DNA of 10,902 nucleotides from Gammaproteobacteria bacterium (GTDB lineage: Bacteria; Pseudomonadota; Gammaproteobacteria; Pseudomonadales; Porticoccaceae): assembly GCA_003646355.1 (NCBI GenBank), contig QNFO01000016.1, positions 1 through 10,902 of the forward strand. Direction: 5' to 3'. Positions 1-5,585 of the stretch are shown here, one piece after another. The notes under the pieces were generated by a model. The model saw only the letters and a program-made list of their open reading frames with translations, made no database searches and was not told the origin of the DNA. The stretch's first letter is position 1, and each line of letters begins with the position of its first letter. Made by a program: the position numbers and the translations under genes.

Positions 1-615
1 GACGAAATTATCGTCGATGCCCCCCTGGGCCTGAAAGTGATTCCAGCCTCCTCCGGTGTATCGAGCATGGCCGATCTCTCCCCCGCTGAGAGTGCCGGCC
101 TGGTGCGTGCCTTCAGTGAGCTGGAGTTCCCGGTCGATACCATGATCGTCGATACGGCTGCCGGTATTTCCGACAGTGTGATCACCTTCTGTAAAGCCTG
201 CCAGGAAGTCATCGTTGTGGTCTGCGATGAACCAACCTCCATCACCGATGCCTACGCACTGATTAAAGTCATGAGCCGGGATCACGGCGTTACTCGCTTC
301 CACATTCTTGCCAACATGGTCAACAGCAATGCCCACGGTGAAGAGTTGTTCCGCAAAATATCCCGCGTGACGGATCACTTCCTCGATATTGTCACCGTCC
401 ACATTGGCTCGATTCCCATGGACGACTACCTGCGCAAAGCCGTACGCCACCAAATGCCCGTGGTTGAAGCCTTCCCCCGCAGTCCTTCGGCTCAGGCCAT
501 TGCCAAGCTAGCGAAAACCATCAACAGATGGCCCGCACCCGAACTGGCTAACGGCAATATGGAATTCTTTATCGAGCGCGTCGTCGGTTATCCAAATGAG
601 GAATACGCTGCATGA
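1..615 (+). CDS. flhG: Flagellar number regulator FlhG/FleN, MinD/ParA-like ATPase (5' end outside window)
   Basis: This is the C-terminal part (204 codons visible) of a MinD-type ATPase that limits flagellar number and works with the GTPase FlhF at the cell pole. In Pseudomonas FleN also restrains the master activator FleQ. The reading frame is open from base 1, so the gene begins upstream; the GTG at 37 is internal. The deviant Walker A P-loop is therefore not visible. Visible family hallmarks are the segment ending GLKVIPASSG, the switch/Walker B-like VDTAAGISDSV (around visible residues 50-60), and the stretch CDEPTSITDAYALIKVM. The C-terminal end, with FPRSPSAQAIAKLA and then EFFIERVV, is also typical of the FlhG branch rather than septum-site MinD. 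Its stop overlaps the fliA start as ATGA, implying translational coupling. Assignment is by recognised motifs and context; I see no damage in the visible part. Confidence 0.95.
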   Translation, partial: DEIIVDAPLGLKVIPASSGVSSMADLSPAESAGLVRAFSELEFPVDTMIVDTAAGISDSVITFCKACQEVIVVVCDEPTSITDAYALIKVMSRDHGVTRFHILANMVNSNAHGEELFRKISRVTDHFLDIVTVHIGSIPMDDYLRKAVRHQMPVVEAFPRSPSAQAIAKLAKTINRWPAPELANGNMEFFIERVVGYPNEEYAA

Positions 616-1334
616 CAAAAGCGGTTTTCTACGCTGATGAAGAATTCGGGGACAGCGAAAAGCTGGTTAACGAATACCTTCATTTAGTGAAGAAAATCGC
701 CTATCACATTGCAGCGCGCCTACCCGCCGGCATCGATATTGACGATCTCACCCAGGTTGGTTTGATCGGTCTTCTCGAGGCGGCAAAAAGCTACCGCACG
801 GGGCACGGAGCAAGCTTTGAAACATTTGCAGGTATTCGTATTCGCGGCGCTATTCTCGACGAAGTGCGGCGCTTTGACTGGTCACCACGTAGTATTCAGC
901 AAAAAGCCCGCTGGCTGGCACAAGCCACTCGCAGTGCTGAAATCGCCTTACAACGCTGCCCCAGAGACAGTGAAGTCGCCGCCCAGCTCGGTATTGAGAT
1001 GGACGAGTACTACCATCTTTTGCGCGATACGGCCGCCTGCAAAGCCACCTTTGTCGATGCCACTGAAATCGACTTGCCCGACACCGATACACCTCAGGAC
1101 AGGGTTCATGATGCGGCCTTTCAAACAGCACTGACTGCGCATATAGGGCAACTACCCGAACGGGAAAAAACATTAATGTCACTCTATTACGACGACGAAT
1201 TGAATCTAAAAGAAATTGGCGCAGTGCTCGACATCAGCGAGTCAAGAGTCAGCCAAATCCACAGCCAGATACTCAGCAAACTTCGCGCCAGCCTTTTGGC
1301 CTGGACATCTGATGCTGACGACGATATCCGCTAA
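612..1334 (+). CDS. fliA: Flagellar sigma factor FliA (sigma-28)
   Basis: This is the RNA polymerase sigma factor for late flagellar genes (filament, stators, chemotaxis), normally held inactive by the anti-sigma factor FlgM until the hook is finished. At 240 residues it has the usual family length. Region 2 is visible at about residues 20-90, with DDLTQVGLIGLLEA (44-57) and FETFAGIRIRGAILDEVRR (69-87). Region 3 spans roughly 95-160. The region 4 helix-turn-helix lies at 180-226, starting LPEREKTLMSLYY and including LKEIGAVLDISESRVSQIHS. The ATG overlaps the flhG stop (ATGA), and a GAGGA sequence about nine bases upstream can serve as ribosome-binding site. motC begins 16 bases after the stop. 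In Pseudomonas aeruginosa the neighbour after fliA is cheY; here it is motC. Confidence 0.97.
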   Translation: MTKAVFYADEEFGDSEKLVNEYLHLVKKIAYHIAARLPAGIDIDDLTQVGLIGLLEAAKSYRTGHGASFETFAGIRIRGAILDEVRRFDWSPRSIQQKARWLAQATRSAEIALQRCPRDSEVAAQLGIEMDEYYHLLRDTAACKATFVDATEIDLPDTDTPQDRVHDAAFQTALTAHIGQLPEREKTLMSLYYDDELNLKEIGAVLDISESRVSQIHSQILSKLRASLLAWTSDADDDIR

Positions 1335-1350
1335 CTCGGAAAGTATTTAA

Positions 1351-2088
1351 ATGGATATCCTTACCCTACTCGGTATTATTTTTGCTTTTACCGCCATTAT
1401 CGGCGGCAATGCGCTGGAAGGCGGGCACCTGGACTCACTGCTACAGCTCACTGCTTTCTTGATTGTATTTGGCGGCACCCTTGGCGCAGTCATGGTACAA
1501 ACCCCCATCAAAGTCTTTATTCATAGTATTAAAATACTGGGCTGGATTTTCTTCCCCCCCAAACTTGACCCTGCAACAACACTGCAAAAAATTGTGGAGT
1601 GGAGCCAGATCGCTCGCAAAGAGGGACTGCTGGGCCTGGAAAATATCGCCGAAGAAGAAGATGAGCTCTTTACAAAAAAATGCCTACAACTGCTGGTCGA
1701 TGGCAACGAACCCGAATCCATCCGCAGCACCATGGAAGTCGAAATTTCGACCAAAGAAAGCTTCGATATCAAAGGCGCAAAAGTGTACGAGGGCATGGGT
1801 GGCTACAGTCCCACTATCGGTATTATTGGCGCTGTACTGGGGCTTATTCATGTGATGAACAATCTGGCTGACCCCTCTTCCCTCGGCCCCGGCATTGCTG
1901 TCGCCTTTGTCGCCACCATTTACGGTGTCGGTATGGCCAACCTCTTTCTACTACCCGCAGCCGCTAAATTAAAAACGCTGATCAGTGATCGCTGCCATAT
2001 TCAGGACATGATAGTGGAAGGTATAGTGGCCATTGCAGAGGGTGAAAACCACCGCCATATCGAAGCAAAATTACGCGGTTACTTTTAA
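1351..2088 (+). CDS. motC: Flagellar motor stator protein MotC (MotA/PomA family)
   Basis: This inner-membrane protein forms the ring of the stator that couples ion flow to torque against FliG. It is 245 residues long. Four membrane segments are visible at about residues 3-20, 30-50, 153-172 and 183-203, with the long cytoplasmic loop between the second and third. The loop carries the family signature ARKEGLLGLE, whose R89 and E97 correspond by position to the charged residues that contact FliG in MotA. The conserved membrane prolines appear as YSPT (P154) and LLPAA (P202). The closest recognised type is the MotC of Pseudomonas, which pairs with MotD rather than MotB; the directly following motD supports this over a MotA call. 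The ion used (proton or sodium) cannot be decided from the sequence. A GGAAAG sequence lies upstream of the ATG. All four membrane segments are intact. Confidence 0.93.
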   Translation: MDILTLLGIIFAFTAIIGGNALEGGHLDSLLQLTAFLIVFGGTLGAVMVQTPIKVFIHSIKILGWIFFPPKLDPATTLQKIVEWSQIARKEGLLGLENIAEEEDELFTKKCLQLLVDGNEPESIRSTMEVEISTKESFDIKGAKVYEGMGGYSPTIGIIGAVLGLIHVMNNLADPSSLGPGIAVAFVATIYGVGMANLFLLPAAAKLKTLISDRCHIQDMIVEGIVAIAEGENHRHIEAKLRGYF

Positions 2089-2098
2089 CTCTTTTATT

Positions 2099-2905
2099 AT
2101 GGCCAGAAAACGCGCACCTGAAGAACCCGAAAACCATGAGCGATGGTTAGTTTCCTACGCTGACTTTATTACTTTGTTATTCGCATTTTTTGTTGTTATG
2201 TATTCTATTTCTTCGGTTAACGAAGGCAAGTTTCGCGTCCTTTCACACTCCCTTGTCGCGTCTTTTTCGAGCCAGAGCCGATCAATGGATCCGGTGCAAT
2301 TTGGCACCGCTTCAACCTCCTTTCCTATTGCGCCCGCCCCTTTAAACCGCACACCGATAAAACTTGATCTACCCGAGTCGATGGCTCAGGACGCGATTAA
2401 AATTGACCCATCAAATAAATCAAAGCGCTCACCAGAAATTGAAGAGCTCGGACAAAAAATCAATAATGCGCTAGAGGAATTACTCAAAACTGAACTTGTT
2501 TCAGTGCGCAAATCAGATAACTGGCTAGAAATTGAAATCAACAGTAAAGTCTTATTTTCTAGTGGTAGCAGCAATCTTTCGCCCAGCGCCCGGCCCATGC
2601 TGCGAGCCCTGAGCAATGTATTGAAAGGCCGGAAAAACAAAGTTCACGTCGAGGGCTTTACCGATAACTTACCGATTAAAAGCAACATTTACCCGTCCAA
2701 CTGGGAGCTATCGGCAGCGCGCTCGGCCACTGTGGTACGACTGTTTGCCAACTACGGAATCACGCCAACAAACCTGGCATCAATTGGCTTCGGTGAGTAC
2801 CAGCCCAAGGTTGCCAATGACTCACCAGAGGGACGGGCGACAAATCGACGTGTCGTTATCGTCATCATCGCCACCGGCTTTGATCCGCGCTTAAGAAACC
2901 GTTAA
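2099..2905 (+). CDS. motD: Flagellar motor stator protein MotD (MotB/OmpA family)
   Basis: This is the stator partner that anchors the MotC ring to peptidoglycan and carries the ion-binding aspartate. From the ATG at 2099 the product has 268 residues. The N-terminal signature NHERWLVSYADFITLLFAFF contains D22, the presumed ion-binding residue, at the start of the single membrane helix (about 18-38). Residues 60-115 form a polar linker with the plug/periplasmic region. The OmpA-like peptidoglycan-binding domain follows (about 145-258), with GFTDN (D189), WELSAARS (R208) and NRRV. An in-frame ATG at 2033 inside motC would add 22 residues without family resemblance, so I prefer 2099, where MotD proteins normally begin. 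The 10-base gap after motC has no recognisable Shine-Dalgarno sequence, so translation probably depends on ribosomes finishing motC. The first half is noticeably AT-rich compared with its neighbours. Confidence 0.93.
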   Translation: MARKRAPEEPENHERWLVSYADFITLLFAFFVVMYSISSVNEGKFRVLSHSLVASFSSQSRSMDPVQFGTASTSFPIAPAPLNRTPIKLDLPESMAQDAIKIDPSNKSKRSPEIEELGQKINNALEELLKTELVSVRKSDNWLEIEINSKVLFSSGSSNLSPSARPMLRALSNVLKGRKNKVHVEGFTDNLPIKSNIYPSNWELSAARSATVVRLFANYGITPTNLASIGFGEYQPKVANDSPEGRATNRRVVIVIIATGFDPRLRNR

Positions 2906-2949
2906 CGTGCATTGAGCTCTGCTTCGAACAGCCCAATAAAAACACACGG

Positions 2950-2957
2950 TAGGAGGT
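2950..2957 (+). promoter_or_regulatory. Strong ribosome-binding site of the small gene at 2961
   Basis: The sequence TAGGAGGT lies three bases before the ATG at 2961. It is a full match to the core anti-16S sequence, although slightly close to the start. It is the best Shine-Dalgarno sequence I see in the window and is the main sequence evidence that the 56-codon frame after motD is translated. Confidence 0.75.
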
Positions 2958-2960
2958 AAC

Positions 2961-3131
2961 ATGGCTAACGAAATAACACCCGCAGGTACGCCTCGCCCCC
3001 TACGCACCCCGCCGAGTAAATCTGTTACCGACAAGCCAAAAAAGGTGCCAGTGCCGCGCAAGAAAACTAAACATGACGAAGAAAAAAAGCCAGATGATGA
3101 CGGCCAAATCCATATTGATGAGTATATTTAA
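2961..3131 (+). CDS. Small hypothetical protein at the end of the motCD operon, 56 residues, ending HIDEYI
   Basis: I do not recognise this gene as a named family. It starts 55 bases after motD on the same strand behind an AGGAGGT ribosome-binding site and runs 56 codons to a TAA. The N-terminal half is proline- and lysine-rich with no hydrophobic stretch, so no signal peptide or membrane helix is expected. The middle has a basic patch (PRKKTK, about 32-37), followed by an acidic/charged segment, and the protein ends in the more hydrophobic tail GQIHIDEYI. It is probably a soluble, largely disordered protein. The tail resembles the C-terminus of FliK, encoded convergently 81 bases away (VIDYYI). 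Its position suggests a motility-linked role, possibly a small partner or adaptor using the tail for binding, but that is inference. The ribosome-binding site and the ordered codon structure argue that it is real rather than chance. Confidence 0.7.
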   Translation: MANEITPAGTPRPLRTPPSKSVTDKPKKVPVPRKKTKHDEEKKPDDDGQIHIDEYI

Positions 3132-3230
3132 ACTTGGCCCCTTAAACTGCCCCGGATCTTAAAACAGATAGAGAGGCAATCTCTCTAGAAAAAACCCTTC
3201 TAAACAGGTCTATTAAATATAGTAGTCAAT
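3114..3230. repeat. Imperfect inverted repeat formed by the 3' ends of the small gene and fliK
   Basis: The last 18 bases of the small gene (3114-3131, plus strand) and the last 18 bases of fliK (3213-3230, minus strand) match at 15 of 18 positions. The final nine bases, TATATTTAA including the stop, are identical. The arms are 81 bases apart. Both encode I-D-x-Y-I-stop. The match could come from selection on a shared protein tail, from duplication, or from chance between AT-rich gene ends. The arms are far apart for a hairpin. Confidence 0.55.
3169..3187 (-). terminator. Possible weak terminator stem-loop after fliK
   Basis: A perfect seven-base-pair stem (TAGAGAG / CTCTCTA) with a five-base loop lies 26 bases past the fliK stop in the direction of fliK transcription. 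On the minus strand the stem is followed by TCTGTTTTAA, a poor U-tract, and the stem is only moderately GC-rich. In the plus direction the stem is followed by A residues, so it would not end motCD transcripts. I rate it as a weak or non-functional terminator. Confidence 0.3.
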
Positions 3231-4901
3231 AACGCCTCGACCCTCTGCCTGCCCCTCTGAAACAAGTCCCGGCCCAGCTTCAAGAATCATTGCCTCACCC
3301 GTATCGCCGCCCGCCGATAAACCCTCGGAGCCCCCCGACAGGTGTTCCCGCTCCTGCTGAAAGCCCTGGTCTGAAACATCGGCGTTAGCCAGCTGCATAC
3401 CGCTATCGGCGAACATTTCACGCAGTCGCGGCAAGGCTAATTCAAGCGCATCTCGCGCAGCGGGATTAGCGGCAAAAAAGGTGACGCTGGTACGTTCACC
3501 CTCAGTCGCCACCTTGACCTCAATACTACCCAGCTCAGGTGGATTAAGGCGTAATTGAACCCCGGAATTGTTTTGCCCAACCATCCAGCGAATACGGTTA
3601 CCGACTTCCACATCCCAACCGGGCTGTCCGGCCGGTGTCTGTAATGTAAAGAAACGCGGCGGTGTAGATTCCTGAGTCGCCGTATACTTTGTCGACTCAG
3701 CGCCTGTCGCTGCCAGGGTAGAGCTAAGACTAGAAAAGTTTAATCCCTGGCCAGGCGCTTCACTCGCCTCATGCCCCCCGCCGGATACGGCCAAATTTAC
3801 GGGGTTGGGGATCTCTGACTTACCCGCCAGCGCTGCCATAATATTTTGCCGTACCTGTTCAAAATTATCTTTGGGGCCAGAGCCATTCGATAGGGCTTCA
3901 GTTACTACCTGTGTTGTTGCCGGCAGTTTAGGTGTCGAGCCTTCCAGTAACGAAGCCTTAACGGCTTTCCCTGGATTAAGCCCCAGCTCAAGATCAGCAT
4001 CGACCTCATTATCGAGCATTTCACTCAACACAAGAGATTGTTTGCCCGGCGCAGTACGTAGCAGCTCAGGAGTGGCATTCAACAACGCAGGGTTAGGCCT
4101 GGCTAACAATTCACCCGTTTGAGCCGGGCTAACAGGTGTCGAGCTAACCTGCTCCCCCTGGCGTAATGCTGCTGCAACTTGAGCAGGGCTTACCCCCGCC
4201 GCTATCTGTTGAGCTGTCGCAGTAAGTACTTCACCGTCAACTACCGGCAACTCAAGCTTAGCGCCTTCCAACTCAAAAATTGCGCGGGCTGTCGCCACAG
4301 ACTCTTCAGTAAGAGGTTCTATTAAATGTTCTACAGCTTGCTGCGGCAAGAGCCCGTCTTTTGGCGGTGATTCATTGCCGCCCGCAGCCATGGCCAGGGA
4401 GTTGACAGGACTATCGCTAGTGGCAGCAGAATCAAAACTAGCGGCGTCATCGGCCGCTAACAGTGCTAGCACTTGCTCACCCATTGTCGCCAACGGGGCC
4501 TCTATTATCTGATCTTCCAGGCCTTTAGCGGGTGCATTTTGCAGCCCACTGTTGACCAGAACGTCCCGCTCATCAGACGCCTGTGAACCAGCTTCTGATG
4601 AATCTTTTCTGGCATTAGCGCCCGCATCAGCTGCCTTAGAGGCGACGTGATCACGACCCTCATCAGCAATTGAACTATCTGCTTCAGCGCTCGCCGTTGC
4701 TGGCTTTCCGGCGGATTCAGACTCTTTACTGGCGTGATCACTCGCCTTGTTTTGATTGCCGTGCTGCTGTGCCTTCAGATGGTTGGAAAAAGCCCGTTCT
4801 CTACCCTCACCCGTCGATGAAGCGGATGCGGACGATTGATTGCCTGTAAGCATCGGAGCACCCTGACTGGCTGGTGCAGCGACCTGAACAAGTGATGGCA
4901 T
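3213..4901 (-). CDS. fliK: Flagellar hook-length control protein FliK
   Basis: FliK is exported through the flagellar type III apparatus, measures the hook, and then switches FlhB from hook to filament substrates. The 562-residue product has a long low-complexity N-terminal and central part (about 1-420) rich in Ala, Ser, Glu and Gln, as expected of the poorly conserved molecular-ruler part. The conserved C-terminal domain occupies about residues 425-515; its hallmark LRLNPPELGSIEVKV starts at residue 450, followed by the ARDALELALPRLREMF helix. A glycine-rich tail ends in GVIDYYI. The ATG at 4901 has GAGG eight bases upstream. The gene lies downstream of fliJ on the same strand but is separated by an intrinsic terminator and has its own sigma-54 promoter, so it is likely a separate unit. 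In P. aeruginosa fliK is a FleR-dependent class III gene, which fits. No frame break is seen. Confidence 0.95.
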   Translation of the reverse strand: MPSLVQVAAPASQGAPMLTGNQSSASASSTGEGRERAFSNHLKAQQHGNQNKASDHASKESESAGKPATASAEADSSIADEGRDHVASKAADAGANARKDSSEAGSQASDERDVLVNSGLQNAPAKGLEDQIIEAPLATMGEQVLALLAADDAASFDSAATSDSPVNSLAMAAGGNESPPKDGLLPQQAVEHLIEPLTEESVATARAIFELEGAKLELPVVDGEVLTATAQQIAAGVSPAQVAAALRQGEQVSSTPVSPAQTGELLARPNPALLNATPELLRTAPGKQSLVLSEMLDNEVDADLELGLNPGKAVKASLLEGSTPKLPATTQVVTEALSNGSGPKDNFEQVRQNIMAALAGKSEIPNPVNLAVSGGGHEASEAPGQGLNFSSLSSTLAATGAESTKYTATQESTPPRFFTLQTPAGQPGWDVEVGNRIRWMVGQNNSGVQLRLNPPELGSIEVKVATEGERTSVTFFAANPAARDALELALPRLREMFADSGMQLANADVSDQGFQQEREHLSGGSEGLSAGGDTGEAMILEAGPGLVSEGQAEGRGVIDYYI

Positions 4902-4992
4902 AACGACCTCGCGTTTTATTTATCTCTGCTGATACAGGCGTGGATAATGTCCTCGGACAACATCTCAAAAAACACCTTTCCAACTGAGTAAC

Positions 4993-5008
4993 AGCAAAAC
5001 ACGGGCCA
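4993..5008 (-). promoter_or_regulatory. Sigma-54 (RpoN) promoter of fliK
   Basis: On the minus strand the site reads TGGCCCGTGTTTTGCT. It matches the sigma-54 consensus TGGCACG-N4-TTGCW at all but one defined position and has the required ten bases between the -24 GG and the -12 GC. Transcription would start near 4982, giving a leader of about 80 bases before fliK. It lies about 40 bases downstream of the fliJ terminator, so fliK can be expressed independently. The activator would be the FleR/FlrC type encoded at the right edge; I could not identify its enhancer site. Confidence 0.88.
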
Positions 5009-5045
5009 GCTTTATTTATTGTTATGACTATTTTAAAACGGGGCG

Positions 5046-5075
5046 CAAAAATAAAGGGCCGGCAGGCCCCTTTTT
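5046..5075 (-). terminator. Rho-independent terminator after fliJ
   Basis: The minus strand reads GGGCC-TGCC-GGCCC followed by TTTATTTTTG: a GC-only five-base-pair stem, four-base loop and U-rich tract, 24 bases beyond the fliJ stop. The plus strand also has CTTTTT after the stem, so it could act in both directions. It marks the end of the fliE-to-fliJ transcription unit. Confidence 0.85.
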
Positions 5076-5099
5076 ACAATATCGAAAACTCTCGAGCGA

Positions 5100-5540
5100 C
5101 TAGCTCCAACCTTTACCCGTAGCACTCGGTCGATCATCAGTTTCTTTTTGCTCACGCTTATTGCGTTGTAGCAACTGTTCCTTTTTAACCTGCTCAAGAG
5201 CCTGAGACAGGCTGCGGGTGCGCTGGTGTTTTTCAATCCATACGGTCTGACGCGCCTCCACTTTTGCGCCCATATCCACCATGATTTGTCGCTGGGACTC
5301 AATGGCGTTATCCAGCTGACCAAAAAAAGCGCGGAAGTCGCCCAGCTGCCGGGCATTCATGCCCGTGGCACCGGCGCTATTAAAGCGCTCGCTATATTCA
5401 TCAAAGAAACCCGTTAGCTGGTTGAGCTGATCCTGTTCTTTACTGTGATTATCCTGCGCCTGACCCAACTCACGCCCGGCCTTGTCACAGGCGTTTTCTG
5501 CCATTTTTTCCAACTGTCGAAAGCGCTGAATTTTAGTCAT
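5100..5540 (-). CDS. fliJ: Flagellar export protein FliJ
   Basis: FliJ is the small coiled-coil protein that sits in the FliI hexamer like the gamma stalk of F1-ATPase. It couples the ATPase to the export gate FlhA and helps recycle chaperones. The 146-residue product is almost entirely predicted helix with heptad-like spacing, highly charged and Gln-rich, and begins with the family pattern KIQRFRQLEKMAE. A conserved region near residues 64-98 (around NARQLGDFRAFFGQLDNAI) also fits FliJ. It has no membrane segment. FliJ sequences are poorly conserved, so the call also rests on position: directly after fliI and before a terminator. The ATG at 5540 has an AGG about seven bases upstream. A basic, disordered C-terminal tail of about 25 residues follows the coiled coil. 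Confidence 0.92.
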   Translation of the reverse strand: MTKIQRFRQLEKMAENACDKAGRELGQAQDNHSKEQDQLNQLTGFFDEYSERFNSAGATGMNARQLGDFRAFFGQLDNAIESQRQIMVDMGAKVEARQTVWIEKHQRTRSLSQALEQVKKEQLLQRNKREQKETDDRPSATGKGWS

Positions 5541-5585
5541 TAAACAACCTGTTTATAACCTGTAAATGTGAAACAAAAACGCGTA

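Noticed and set aside
850..1182. Long minus-strand open frame inside fliA
   Set aside because: It is the mirror of the fliA coding frame, lacks a ribosome-binding site and has arginine/cysteine-rich composition typical of antisense translation.
2033..2098. Upstream in-frame ATG extending motD by 22 residues
   Set aside because: The extension overlaps motC, has no resemblance to MotD N-termini, and the 2099 ATG gives the conserved start.
2912..2939. Possible sigma-28 promoter upstream of the small gene (TTGAGCTC, 11 bases, GCCCAATAA)
   Set aside because: The spacing is right, but only about half of the -35 and -10 positions match the TAAAGTTT / GCCGATAA consensus. It lies between closely spaced co-oriented genes and is likely chance.
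5545..5565. Direct repeat ACAGGTT in the fliJ leader (minus strand)
   Set aside because: It is seven bases repeated once and includes the likely ribosome-binding site, too short to suggest function.
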